Of a stretch of DNA of 38,494 nucleotides, positions 1-8,550 are shown piece after piece. How positions within the stretch are numbered: the stretch's first letter is position 1; each line of letters starts with the position of its first letter. Below the pieces are notes generated by a model. The model ran no database searches. It had not been told where the DNA came from and worked only from the letters and a program-made list of their open reading frames with translations. Source of the stretch: Bacteroidota bacterium (GTDB lineage: Bacteria > Bacteroidota > Bacteroidia > Chitinophagales > Chitinophagaceae). The stretch is taken from NCBI GenBank assembly GCA_030706685.1, contig JAUZOA010000049.1:1-38494 (forward strand), given 5' to 3'. Made by a program: the position numbers and the translations under genes.

Positions 1-1
1 A

Positions 2-697
2 AAGGATCCATCGCAGTTTACAGAAGTGATCAGGATCCTTTCTCCTATTGCTCCAAGGTTATATTCTATTTCTTCATCGCCCGCAGCGCAGGGAAATAAT
101 GAGATTCATCTTACGGTAAGCCGCAACTCATTTCGCGTAAAAGAAGAACAGCGATTTGGACTATGCAGTGATTTTCTCGGTGATCTGCCTGTTGATTCCA
201 TCGTGACTTTCTATATTCATAAGAACAGGTCATTCCGGCTGCCTGCCCCGGACAAAGATGTGATCATGATAGGTCCCGGTACAGGGATTGCTCCTTTCCG
301 TGCTTTTCTTGCGGAGAGAGATGCAGCAGGCGCTGCAGGAAAAAATTGGTTCTTCTTTGGCGAACAACATTTCACTACAGATTTTTTATATCAAACCGAG
401 ATGCAGAATTACCTGCAGACCGGCGTATTAAATAAAATTGATCTTGCTTTCTCAAGGGATCAGCCCGAAAAGGTATATGTACAGCACCGCATGCTTGAAA
501 AAGCGAATGAATTGTATCAATGGATCAGTAATGGAGCTTTCCTGTATGTGAGCGGTACAAAGGATCCAATGAGTAAAGATGTGGAGAATACCTTGTTGCA
601 GGTAATCGAAGAACAGGGAAAGAAGACAAAGGAAGAGGCAAAAAAATACCTGGACCAGCTAAAGGAGGAGAACAGGTATCATAAAGATGTTTATTAA
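2..697 (+). CDS. cysJ: Sulfite reductase flavoprotein alpha subunit, C-terminal part (5' end outside window)
   Basis: The reading frame is already open at the window edge, so only the FAD/NADPH-binding half is present and the N-terminal flavodoxin-like half is missing. Visible motifs are RLYSISSS, which is the FAD-binding motif of the ferredoxin-NADP reductase family, then GPGTGIAPFRAFL for NADPH pyrophosphate binding, YVSGTKDPMSKDV, and the CysJ-type aromatic C-terminus RYHKDVY that stacks on the flavin. In the family this subunit passes electrons from NADPH through FAD and FMN to the CysI hemoprotein, in the cytoplasm. cysI follows after a short spacer, which supports CysJ over other diflavin reductases such as cytochrome P450 reductase or nitric oxide synthase reductase domains. 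Confidence 0.93.
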   Translation, partial: KDPSQFTEVIRILSPIAPRLYSISSSPAAQGNNEIHLTVSRNSFRVKEEQRFGLCSDFLGDLPVDSIVTFYIHKNRSFRLPAPDKDVIMIGPGTGIAPFRAFLAERDAAGAAGKNWFFFGEQHFTTDFLYQTEMQNYLQTGVLNKIDLAFSRDQPEKVYVQHRMLEKANELYQWISNGAFLYVSGTKDPMSKDVENTLLQVIEEQGKKTKEEAKKYLDQLKEENRYHKDVY

Positions 698-708
698 ACT
701 CCCTGTCA

Positions 709-718
709 CCCTGAAGGG
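709..718. repeat. Short palindrome CCCTGAAGGG in cysJ-cysI spacer
   Basis: A 10-nt palindrome lies between the cysJ stop and the chosen cysI start. It resembles in style the CCCCTTTAGGGG palindromes in other spacers of this window. It may act as a small hairpin between the two cistrons; no function is shown. Confidence 0.4.
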
Positions 719-745
719 ATGGCCTGGGCTGCAAATGAAATTACA

Positions 746-2422
746 ATGAGCAAAAAAGATAATTTATCAGCTGTTGAACGTATTAAAACTGCCAGCGAGG
801 GCCTTCGGGGTACTTTGAAAGAAAGTTTGAGGGATGCAGTCACCGGCGCTATTCGCGAAGATGATCAGTCGCTGGTGAAATTCCATGGGATGTACCAGCA
901 GGATGACCGCGACAGGCGTGAAGAAAGGAGTCAAAAAAAACTGGAATGGCTTTATTTTTTTATGATCCGCCTGCGAATACCCGGCGGTTTTCTAAAGCCT
1001 GAACAATGGATAGACCTTCATCATATTGCCGGTGAACATTCGACCGGGGTCATAAAAATTACAACAAGACAAACGGTTCAATTACACGGAATCCTAAAAT
1101 CTCATATCAAACCGACCATAAAGGCATTTAATATTTCACATCTTGATTCTATTGCCGCCTGCGGTGATGTGAACAGGAATGTATTGTGCAGCGCACACCC
1201 GGCCCAGTCGGCTATTCATGAAGAGATTTTCAGGTATGCGGATAAAATAAGCACACTGGCCTTACCGAAGTCGAGGGCTTATTACGAGGTATGGCTCGAT
1301 GAGGAGCCACTGGCCGATAAACAGGAAGATGATCCGCTATACCAGGATCGCTACTTGCCGCGTAAATTCAAAATCGCTATCGCCATTCCGCCTGATAACG
1401 ATATAGATGTTTTTACCAATGATATCGGGTTGATCGCCATTATTGAAAATAATGAATTGAAAGGGTTTAATATAGCTGCTGGCGGAGGATTGAGCACCAC
1501 GCATGGCAATGCTGCCACGTACGCCAGGCTGGGAACTGTGCTGGGATTTGTCAATAGTGAAGAAAAAGTCTTGAAAGCGGTGTATGAGATCATGACCATT
1601 CAAAGAGATCATGGTAACCGGAGTGACAGAAAACTAGCCCGGCTAAAATATACGATTGACAGAATGGGTGTAAATGTTTTTAAAGAAGAACTTGAAAAGA
1701 GGTGTGGTTTCGAATTAGAAAATACAAGACCTTATCGGTTCACGGAAAGAAAAGATTACTATGGCTGGCAACAAAATCATGAAGGCAAATGGTACTATAC
1801 CCTATTTGTAGAAAACGGAAGGGTGTTGGATGAAAAAGGATTGCCATTGAAAACTGCTTTACTGGAAGTAGCCAAAACCGGCAAAGCCAATTTCAGGTTT
1901 ACCGGCAATCAAAATGTTATCCTCAGTGATATTGCCGAAACCGATAAACCCGTCATTGAAGCTATCTTATCGAAATTTGGAATCAGTGATCACACTAATA
2001 ATACGGGAATACTTCGAAAGAATTCGATGGCTTGCGTGGCATTCAATACCTGCCCGCTGGCGTTGGCAGAAGGCCAACGTTATTTGCCATCGCTTATTTC
2101 TAAAATAGAACCGTTGTTGGAGAAATATACATTGCAGGATGAACCGATTACGCTTCGTATGACGGGTTGCCCGAACGGATGCGCGCGTCCTTACGCGGCA
2201 GAGATCGGTTTGGTAGGCACAGCTTACGGGCAATACAACCTGCATATTGGCGGAGACAGGTTAGGAGAGCGGTTGAATACAAAGTTCAAAGAGAACCTGG
2301 ACGAAGAACAGATATTGCAAACACTCGAAGAGTTGTTTGCCGTTTATTCCAGGGAAAGAAAGGGGGACGAGACTTTTGGCGATTTTTCCAACAAGAAATG
2401 GATCCATAACACCGTCATATAA
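746..2422 (+). CDS. cysI: Assimilatory sulfite reductase hemoprotein beta subunit
   Basis: Catalyses six-electron reduction of sulfite to sulfide at a coupled siroheme and [4Fe-4S] centre. Counting from the ATG at 746 the protein is 558 residues, close to E. coli CysI (570). The four cluster cysteines are Cys430 and Cys436 (CVAFNTC) and Cys475 and Cys479 (CPNGC), each four residues before the E. coli positions, so the numbering supports this start. An upstream in-frame ATG at 719 would add nine residues (MAWAANEIT) that do not look like family sequence. Arginine- and lysine-rich substrate-site segments such as ITTRQTVQLHG and the LGTVLG region are present. It sits between cysJ and the siroheme-synthase fusion, probably in one operon. 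Confidence 0.96.
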   Translation: MSKKDNLSAVERIKTASEGLRGTLKESLRDAVTGAIREDDQSLVKFHGMYQQDDRDRREERSQKKLEWLYFFMIRLRIPGGFLKPEQWIDLHHIAGEHSTGVIKITTRQTVQLHGILKSHIKPTIKAFNISHLDSIAACGDVNRNVLCSAHPAQSAIHEEIFRYADKISTLALPKSRAYYEVWLDEEPLADKQEDDPLYQDRYLPRKFKIAIAIPPDNDIDVFTNDIGLIAIIENNELKGFNIAAGGGLSTTHGNAATYARLGTVLGFVNSEEKVLKAVYEIMTIQRDHGNRSDRKLARLKYTIDRMGVNVFKEELEKRCGFELENTRPYRFTERKDYYGWQQNHEGKWYYTLFVENGRVLDEKGLPLKTALLEVAKTGKANFRFTGNQNVILSDIAETDKPVIEAILSKFGISDHTNNTGILRKNSMACVAFNTCPLALAEGQRYLPSLISKIEPLLEKYTLQDEPITLRMTGCPNGCARPYAAEIGLVGTAYGQYNLHIGGDRLGERLNTKFKENLDEEQILQTLEELFAVYSRERKGDETFGDFSNKKWIHNTVI

Positions 2423-2474
2423 AGCAACCAATTTGGTGGATAGTTATTCTGAAAATACAATGATACCTGCAGGG

Positions 2475-3980
2475 ATGGAAAAGGATTCCAAAAATCAACT
2501 ATATCCTGTTTTCCTCAAGCTGGAGCAATTACGGGTATTGCTGGTAGGCGCCGGCAACGTAGGTCTTGAAAAGTTAAATTCGCTTTTGTCCAATTCTCCC
2601 GGTGCAAAAATTACCATTATCGCGCCGGAAATAAAAGACGAAGTCAGGCAACTGGCAGAAAAATATCCCTACTGCATTATACAGCAAAGACCATTTGAAG
2701 AATCAGATCTTGATAATAAGGACATTGCCATTCTTGCTACCGATGATCATTTATTGCATAAACATATACATGATCTCGCTCAGCAAAAAGGAGTTTTATT
2801 AAATGTGGCTGATACCCCGGAACTCTGTGATTTTTATCTTGGCAGCATTGTACAAAAAGGGAATCTTAAAATTGCTATTTCAACAAACGGGAAATCTCCC
2901 ACGATTGCCAAAAGGCTTAAAGAAATAATTAACGACACTGTCCCCGCAGAAATTGATGATGTTCTGCTGAACATGCAATCTATCCGGAAAGATATGAACG
3001 GAAGCTTTGATGAAAAAGTAAGACAGTTGAATGAGCTTACTAAAATGCTCGTATCAAAGCAGCTTAAATTAGAAAACATCAATAAGGCCGAACAGAAGAA
3101 ATGGCCTAAAATTGTCAAGTTCTTCCTGCTGGCTTTTGTGTTTATGATCATCGGGCACACTGTATTGTCTTACATTCCTCTTGATAACCTGGTGGCCAGT
3201 TTTAAAAGGATACCCAATCTCGTCGATCCCAAAACGTTCTTACTGATGCTGATCACTGGTTTTTTGGCGCAGCTCACCGATGGCTCCCTCGGTATGGGTT
3301 ATGGCACTATCTCTACAACATTTCTCCTGGCTTATGGTGTGCCACCGGCTATTGTCAGCAGCAGGGTTCATTCGGCAAGAGTTTTTTCCAGCGGCGTATC
3401 GGGTTATAGCCATCATCGTTTTGGGAACATTAATAAAAAATTATTCAAAACATTAGTCATACCCGGTGTTATAGGAGCTATTATCGGAGCTGCGCTGGCC
3501 TATGTTGGCCAGGCTTCCTCTGACTACGTGAGGTTGCCGCTGTCATTCTATACACTATATCTCGGCTATTTTATCATCCGGAAAGCGTTTAAAAAAAGGA
3601 AGATAAAAGATAAAGTAAAAAAAGCAGGTTGGCTGGCTTCCGTTGGCGGATTTTTGGACGCCTTTGCAGGAGGAGGATGGGGCACACTTGTAACAAGTAC
3701 ATTAATGTCTAAACGAAAGAGCCCGCGTTACGTGATCGGGTCGGTATGCCTTGCTGAATTTTTTGTAGTATTTGCCAGTTCCATTACCTTTTTCATTCTC
3801 CTGAAAAATATTCCGATCTGGGAAGTGGCGGGTTTAATCATCGGCGGTGTTATAGCAGCTCCTATTGCTGCGAGGTTGGTCGGTAAGCTGCCCATAAAGA
3901 CAATGTTTATCGTTGTTGGAAGCTTTGTAATTCTTGCAAGCATCAATACACTCTGGCGGGCAATCACCCATTTATTATAA
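2475..3980 (+). CDS. Siroheme synthase (precorrin-2 dehydrogenase/ferrochelatase) fused to TSUP-family permease
   Basis: A 501-residue two-domain protein. Residues about 10-200 match the CysG N-terminal/Met8 type: Rossmann motif VGAGNVG (24-30), the segment NVADTPELCDFYLGSIV with the conserved Asp113, and AISTNGKSPTIAKRL. This domain oxidises precorrin-2 to sirohydrochlorin and inserts iron, giving siroheme for CysI. After a charged linker (about 180-212), residues 213-501 form a membrane domain with the two TSUP (TauE/SafE) pseudo-repeats, TDGSLGMGYGTIST (268-281) and LDAFAGGGWGTLVTSTL (394-410). TSUP members move sulfite, sulfonates and related anions. The CysG methyltransferase (uroporphyrinogen) domain is absent, so precorrin-2 must come from a separate enzyme. 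The start could be the ATG at 2460 or 2475; upstream codons overlap cysI and were rejected. Direction of transport is not known. Confidence 0.88.
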   Translation: MEKDSKNQLYPVFLKLEQLRVLLVGAGNVGLEKLNSLLSNSPGAKITIIAPEIKDEVRQLAEKYPYCIIQQRPFEESDLDNKDIAILATDDHLLHKHIHDLAQQKGVLLNVADTPELCDFYLGSIVQKGNLKIAISTNGKSPTIAKRLKEIINDTVPAEIDDVLLNMQSIRKDMNGSFDEKVRQLNELTKMLVSKQLKLENINKAEQKKWPKIVKFFLLAFVFMIIGHTVLSYIPLDNLVASFKRIPNLVDPKTFLLMLITGFLAQLTDGSLGMGYGTISTTFLLAYGVPPAIVSSRVHSARVFSSGVSGYSHHRFGNINKKLFKTLVIPGVIGAIIGAALAYVGQASSDYVRLPLSFYTLYLGYFIIRKAFKKRKIKDKVKKAGWLASVGGFLDAFAGGGWGTLVTSTLMSKRKSPRYVIGSVCLAEFFVVFASSITFFILLKNIPIWEVAGLIIGGVIAAPIAARLVGKLPIKTMFIVVGSFVILASINTLWRAITHLL

Positions 3981-4030
3981 CCGGAAAAAATAAAGGGGAA
4001 AAAATTGTTAGAAAATAATAGTCTATAAAA

Positions 4031-4061
4031 TTTGTAGGATAATATGTTTCTCTTATTTTTG
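4031..4061 (+). promoter_or_regulatory. Bacteroidota-type promoter for the TonB receptor
   Basis: TTTG at 4031-4034, a 19-nt spacer and TATTTTTG at 4054-4061 match the Bacteroidota consensus (-33 TTTG, -7 TAnnTTTG) in both sequence and spacing. Predicted transcription would start near 4068, leaving a 5' leader of about 175 nt before the receptor ATG at 4243. Confidence 0.6.
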
Positions 4062-4067
4062 ATTTAT

Positions 4068-4242
4068 CAATTGAATAGTTCAATTACGATTTATGAGAAA
4101 TCATTACTTCATTCAACCGCTTCATTGCATTAAGTATTCTAAGCAGCGATGTTGCTGATACCCTGATCAAGCTGGCCATATTTTTTAAAGCAGCACAAAC
4201 TGCTAAAGGACACCTTTTGCTATAACTTAACTAAGACCAACC
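4068..4242 (+). promoter_or_regulatory. Long structured 5' leader of unknown class upstream of TonB receptor
   Basis: Predicted leader RNA with three short hairpins near its 3' end: AGCAG/TTGCT at 4142-4156, AGCAG/CTGCT at 4189-4204 with a CACAAA loop, and AAAGG/CCTTT at 4205-4217, extendable with a GC pair to 4202-4220. The second and third compete for the same bases. The AGCAG at 4142 could also pair with CTGCT at 4200, so alternative folds are possible. A 42-codon stretch open in one frame (4097-4225) has no ATG or GTG. It does not match any riboswitch consensus I know with confidence. Confidence 0.35.
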
Positions 4243-7194
4243 ATGAAAAGAATATTTTTTACAGCAATCATTACGATCAGTTTTTTCAGCCCATCTCTTT
4301 TTGCGCAGGATAATATGATTATAGAAATATCGGGGCAGGTGACCGACCAGGAACATAAACAACCTTTGCCCGATGTGAGCGTGCAGGTGAAAGGAACCAT
4401 AGCAGGCGCTCTCACGAACTCAAACGGAAGCTTTGTAGTAAGGACAAAAGCAAAACTTCCGTTTACATTGGTTTTTTCTTCCGTTGGTTTTCAGCAACAG
4501 GAATTGGAGGTGAAAAGCCTGGGCTCCAACCTGCAGGTTGCATTGGCCACGCAAACCGTGTTAGGAAGTGAAGTAGTAGTAACAGCGAGCCGTGTTCCTG
4601 AAAATATTTTGAAATCACCGGTAGCGATAGAAAAATTAGATATCAGGGCCATTAAGGAAACTGCAGCCCCGGGTTTTTATGATGCGTTGGAAAATGTAAA
4701 AGGAGTGCAGATGACAACATCCAGCCTCACTTTTAAAGTTCCCAACACAAGAGGATTCAATATCCCCAATAATTTCCGGTTCATGCAACTGGTCGATGGC
4801 GTGGATATGCAGGCCGCCACATTAGGCGTTCCATTGGGCAATGCCATCGGGCCCACAGAACTCGATATACAAAGCGTAGAAATCACTCCCGGCGCCGCTT
4901 CTGCTCTATATGGCATGAATGCGATCAATGGGATGGCCAACCTTTTGACCAAAAGTCCCTTCACATACCAGGGTTTGAGCATTTATCAGAAAACAGGAGT
5001 CAACCATGTAGATGGCATTGATCATGACCCGGCCATCCTGACCGAATCGGCGATCAGGTATGCAAAAGCCTTCAATAATAAATTTGCCTTCAAGCTCAAT
5101 TTTGGATATATGCAGGGAATCGACTGGCGTTCCAACACAAGGCTTGACCAGAATCCTAACAACCTGAATAGCGCTAATCCCGGTTTCCCTTCTTTGAATG
5201 GAGCCAATAATACCGCATTCGATGGCTGGAATAAATATGGCGATGATGCATTAGCGGGAAGTAATTTGGTTTCCATAAGCGGCCTGACTATAGATGGCAA
5301 TACGAATAAGACTTTACGGGTAGCCCGTACGGGTTATTGGGAAACAGATCTTGTAAGCCCGCAGGTAAGCAATCTCAAATTCGATGCTGCCCTGCATTAT
5401 CGCCTGGATGAAAAGCTTGAGTTATCCTATACTTACCGGGTGGGTACAATGGACGGCGTATTCCAGCGGGGTAATAAAATCCGCCTGGATAATGTAGTTG
5501 TTCAAAATCATGCGCTTCAACTGAAAGGAAACAATTTTACAGTGCTCAGTTATGTTTCCATTGAAAATACCGGTGATTCTTATAATGTAAAGCCATTAGC
5601 CGATAACCTGGACCTGTACAGCGGCGGGGCTACTGATACAAAAACAGCAACAAGCTGGGGAACGAAGTTTAAGAATGCATTGAATGCTTATGGAACTGCC
5701 AATGGAGGATTAACATCCGCTAACCTGGCGGCCGCTACCCAATATGCCCGTGAACAGGCCGATGCCAGCCGTGTAAAATCCGGTACGCCTGAATTCGATG
5801 CATTGAAGAATACGATCATTCAAATCAATAACTGGGATATAAAATCAGGTTCTATTCCCGACGCCCCTGTCACAGGCGGGGCCGCCCTGATACAGAAAAG
5901 TCGTTTATATCATACTGAAGCGCAATGGGACTTGTCCGGTAAAGTAAAGATTTTTGATTTATTGATCGGTGGCGACGCCCGTATTTACCAGATCATTCCT
6001 GACGGAAACAATTTTGTCGATTTTTCCCGTCCCATTGCTGAGCGCAATCAGCCATTAAAAGACGGAAGTTTTGGCAGCAATGTTTATTATAAAAAAGTTG
6101 GCGCCTTTACACAGGTGACAAAGAAATTTTTTGATGATAAGCTGAAATTGTTCGGATCACTGCGTTTCGATTATAACCCGGAGTTCGATCCTAAATTCAC
6201 TCCGAGACTCGCGGCTGTTTATACATTTAAGCAAAAACATAATTTTCGCTTTACCTACCAGCAGGGATATCGTTTCCCCGCATTATTTGAAGCATTGTCG
6301 TATGTGAACAATGGGAGAGTAAGACGGGTAGGAAGCTTATCTTATATTGACGAGGGATTAGGCTATTTAGAAAACAGTTATACCCAGGCATCTGTCGTTA
6401 ATTTTAATGCGGCAGTAAGCGCCCAGGGAAATACAGATGCCGCAGCATTGGCCAACAGGAATTTATTACAATGGGCCAACCTGCCCAAAGCCCGCCCCGA
6501 ACGAATCAATTCATTGGAGATCGGCTATAAAAGTATTTTGTTTGATAACAAATTAATCGTCGACATCGATGCTTACAGCAATCAATACAGTGGCTTCCTC
6601 GGGCAAGTGCAGGTATATGTGCCCATTGGAGAAACAGTAGGATCCGATGCCGCCGTACTGGCCATGCTTGACAGGAACAGGGACGCCACTGCCGCAACAG
6701 CTACCACCGCCGCCAGCAAAGGACAAGATCGCTACCGTGTTTATACCAATGCAAAGAATACTTATCATAATTATGGATCTGCACTAGGCATTACTTACAA
6801 TTTTTATAAAAAATATACAATCGGGGGGAATGTCAATTTCAATAAGATGAAATCCAATCAAACAAATGATGTTTTTGTTACGGGTTTCAATACGCCGGAG
6901 TGGAGTACCAATCTTTCCTTCGGGAACCGTGAAGTAGTAAAGAATATTGGTTTTAATATTACCTGGAGATGGCAGGATGCTTTCCTGTGGGAAAGCCCGC
7001 TGGTTACAGGAAATATTTCTGCTTACAGTACGCTGGATGCACAGGTTACCTTCCGTTTTCCCCGGCAAAAATCACAGCTTAAAATTGGCGGGTCAGACAT
7101 TTTTGATCACCGGTATCTCCAATATGCAGGCGGACCGACGATCGGGGCTATCTATTATGCAGCTATAACAGTGGATGGTTTGCTGAATAAATAA
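4243..7194 (+). CDS. TonB-dependent outer-membrane receptor with carboxypeptidase-regulatory-like domain
   Basis: A 983-residue outer-membrane receptor. Residues 1-22 are a signal peptide ending FAQ. Residues about 26-105 are a carboxypeptidase-D regulatory-like beta-sandwich (ISGQVTDQEHKQPLPDVSV). Then come EVVVTASR (from 110), the plug domain to about 235 (ending ALYGMNAINGMANLL), and a beta-barrel to the C-terminus. Such receptors take up a ligand using TonB-ExbBD energy. No SusD-like partner follows, so this is not a typical glycan SusCD pair. It stands alone between the sulfite-reduction genes and metZ, behind its own promoter and long leader, so a sulfur-containing or otherwise scarce ligand is a reasonable guess; the substrate cannot be read from sequence. 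Confidence 0.9.
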   Translation: MKRIFFTAIITISFFSPSLFAQDNMIIEISGQVTDQEHKQPLPDVSVQVKGTIAGALTNSNGSFVVRTKAKLPFTLVFSSVGFQQQELEVKSLGSNLQVALATQTVLGSEVVVTASRVPENILKSPVAIEKLDIRAIKETAAPGFYDALENVKGVQMTTSSLTFKVPNTRGFNIPNNFRFMQLVDGVDMQAATLGVPLGNAIGPTELDIQSVEITPGAASALYGMNAINGMANLLTKSPFTYQGLSIYQKTGVNHVDGIDHDPAILTESAIRYAKAFNNKFAFKLNFGYMQGIDWRSNTRLDQNPNNLNSANPGFPSLNGANNTAFDGWNKYGDDALAGSNLVSISGLTIDGNTNKTLRVARTGYWETDLVSPQVSNLKFDAALHYRLDEKLELSYTYRVGTMDGVFQRGNKIRLDNVVVQNHALQLKGNNFTVLSYVSIENTGDSYNVKPLADNLDLYSGGATDTKTATSWGTKFKNALNAYGTANGGLTSANLAAATQYAREQADASRVKSGTPEFDALKNTIIQINNWDIKSGSIPDAPVTGGAALIQKSRLYHTEAQWDLSGKVKIFDLLIGGDARIYQIIPDGNNFVDFSRPIAERNQPLKDGSFGSNVYYKKVGAFTQVTKKFFDDKLKLFGSLRFDYNPEFDPKFTPRLAAVYTFKQKHNFRFTYQQGYRFPALFEALSYVNNGRVRRVGSLSYIDEGLGYLENSYTQASVVNFNAAVSAQGNTDAAALANRNLLQWANLPKARPERINSLEIGYKSILFDNKLIVDIDAYSNQYSGFLGQVQVYVPIGETVGSDAAVLAMLDRNRDATAATATTAASKGQDRYRVYTNAKNTYHNYGSALGITYNFYKKYTIGGNVNFNKMKSNQTNDVFVTGFNTPEWSTNLSFGNREVVKNIGFNITWRWQDAFLWESPLVTGNISAYSTLDAQVTFRFPRQKSQLKIGGSDIFDHRYLQYAGGPTIGAIYYAAITVDGLLNK

Positions 7195-7317
7195 TGGAAT
7201 TCATTTTTTTGTTGGTGGTTGTAAATAAGCACTCCTTCCGTACCCAATTTTTTTCATATGGCAAGCAATCGTTAGCGGGCGGTGTTTCTACACTGCCCTT
7301 ATTGTATCATCCGGCAG

Positions 7318-7343
7318 TTTTAGTTTTCCGCATTGTATCTTCG
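7318..7343 (+). promoter_or_regulatory. Possible promoter for metZ
   Basis: TATCTTCG at 7336-7343 is one base from the TAnnTTTG -7 consensus and is followed by GCAG as often seen in this phylum. The -33 element is poor: TTTTAG at 7318 is too close. The 180-nt spacer after the receptor gene otherwise shows only T-rich sequence and no clear terminator. Confidence 0.35.
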
Positions 7344-7374
7344 CAGTCCCATTCATAAAAAGATACAACGAAAT

Positions 7375-8547
7375 ATGTCAAAACACCCGGAAACCGATGC
7401 CATTCGTATACAGACCGCAAGAACGGAACAAAAAGAACATTCAACGCCTTTGTTTTTAACCAGCAGCTTCACCTATGATTCAGCCGGGGATATGGCAGCT
7501 GCATTTGCGGATGATAGCCTGGACGTAAATATCTATAGCCGCTTCTCTAACCCTACAGTGGATGAATTCATTAGCAAGATGGCAGCACTGGAAGGCGCGG
7601 AAGATGGCATTGCAACAAGTACCGGTATGGCAGCCATATTCTCCACCTTCATGACCTTTTTGGGGAAAGGCGATCATATAATTTCCGCTTCGGCCGTTTT
7701 CGGATCAACCCATACTATTCTTACCAAATATCTTCCCAAATGGGGCATTGAACATTCTTATTTTAATATGAACCAGCCGGAGACCATTGCAGCATTGATA
7801 AAACCCAATACTAAAATGCTGTATTTGGAAACACCGAGTAACCCCGGTTTGGATATTATCAATATTGAATTAGTGGCAACGCTTTGCAAGAAGAATAAAA
7901 TTTTATTTGTAGTGGATAATTGTTTTGCCACACCGGCAGTTCAGCAACCACTCAAATACGGTGCAGACCTTGTTTTACATTCTGCTACCAAATTTATTGA
8001 CGGGCAGGGAAGAGTATTGGGCGGGGTAGTGGTCGGCAAAAAGGAATTGATCCACCTGCTTTATCTTTTTGTCCGGAATACAGGCCCTTCCCTGAGTCCT
8101 TTTAACGCATGGATATTAAGTAAAAGTCTTGAAACATTATTTATCCGCATGGATAAACACGCGGATAATGCCCTGAAGATCGCTGAGCGTCTGCAACATC
8201 ATCCAAAAGTCAGCCAGGTAAAATATCCTTTCCTGGAAGATCATCCTCAATATGAAATCGCCAAAAAGCAAATGAGTAATGGCGGCGGTATTGTAACCTT
8301 TGAAGTAAAAGGCGGTATTGACAGCGGCCGCAAATTTTTGAATGCTTTGCAAATGATCTCCATGACCAATAATCTCGGCGATAGTCGCAGCATTGCCTCA
8401 CACCCTGCTTCTACCACCCATTCCAAACTTACGGAAGAGGAAAGAAAAGCCGTAGGGATTACGCCTGGCCTGATACGTATCTCCGTTGGTTTGGAACACG
8501 TAGAAGATATTTTGAACGATATTTTGCAGGCGCTGGAGAAGTGCTGA
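7375..8547 (+). CDS. metZ: O-succinylhomoserine sulfhydrylase (PLP-dependent, Cys/Met metabolism family)
   Basis: A 390-residue fold-type-I PLP enzyme. The N-terminal part EHSTPLFLTSSFTYDSA, NIYSRFSNPTVDEF and ALEGAEDGIATSTGMAAI are typical of MetZ/trans-sulfuration enzymes. The PLP-binding lysine is Lys206 in SATKFIDGQGRVLGG, and the C-terminal RISVGLEHVEDI is canonical. MetZ condenses activated homoserine with sulfide to give homocysteine, using the product of CysIJ, so it fits the upstream genes. O-acetylhomoserine sulfhydrylase or cystathionine gamma-synthase/methionine gamma-lyase are less likely alternatives. The start at 7375 is preferred because it gives the usual family N-terminus; an in-frame upstream extension to 7333 overlaps the putative promoter. 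The gene meets the next one tail to tail with a 3-nt gap. Confidence 0.88.
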   Translation: MSKHPETDAIRIQTARTEQKEHSTPLFLTSSFTYDSAGDMAAAFADDSLDVNIYSRFSNPTVDEFISKMAALEGAEDGIATSTGMAAIFSTFMTFLGKGDHIISASAVFGSTHTILTKYLPKWGIEHSYFNMNQPETIAALIKPNTKMLYLETPSNPGLDIINIELVATLCKKNKILFVVDNCFATPAVQQPLKYGADLVLHSATKFIDGQGRVLGGVVVGKKELIHLLYLFVRNTGPSLSPFNAWILSKSLETLFIRMDKHADNALKIAERLQHHPKVSQVKYPFLEDHPQYEIAKKQMSNGGGIVTFEVKGGIDSGRKFLNALQMISMTNNLGDSRSIASHPASTTHSKLTEEERKAVGITPGLIRISVGLEHVEDILNDILQALEKC

Positions 8548-8550
8548 ATG

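Noticed and set aside
525-734. 69-residue open frame antisense to cysJ end
   Set aside because: Lies opposite a clear coding region and its spacer; no support.
4081-4145. Possible SAM-II riboswitch (ATTCAACCGCTTCATTGCA resembles part of its loop)
   Set aside because: The conserved 3' GCUAAAAAGG segment and the pairing P1 arms are not present at the right distance, so only the broad resemblance remains.
4097-4225. 42-codon open frame in the receptor leader
   Set aside because: It has no ATG or GTG start and no recognisable family; it may be chance or decayed DNA.
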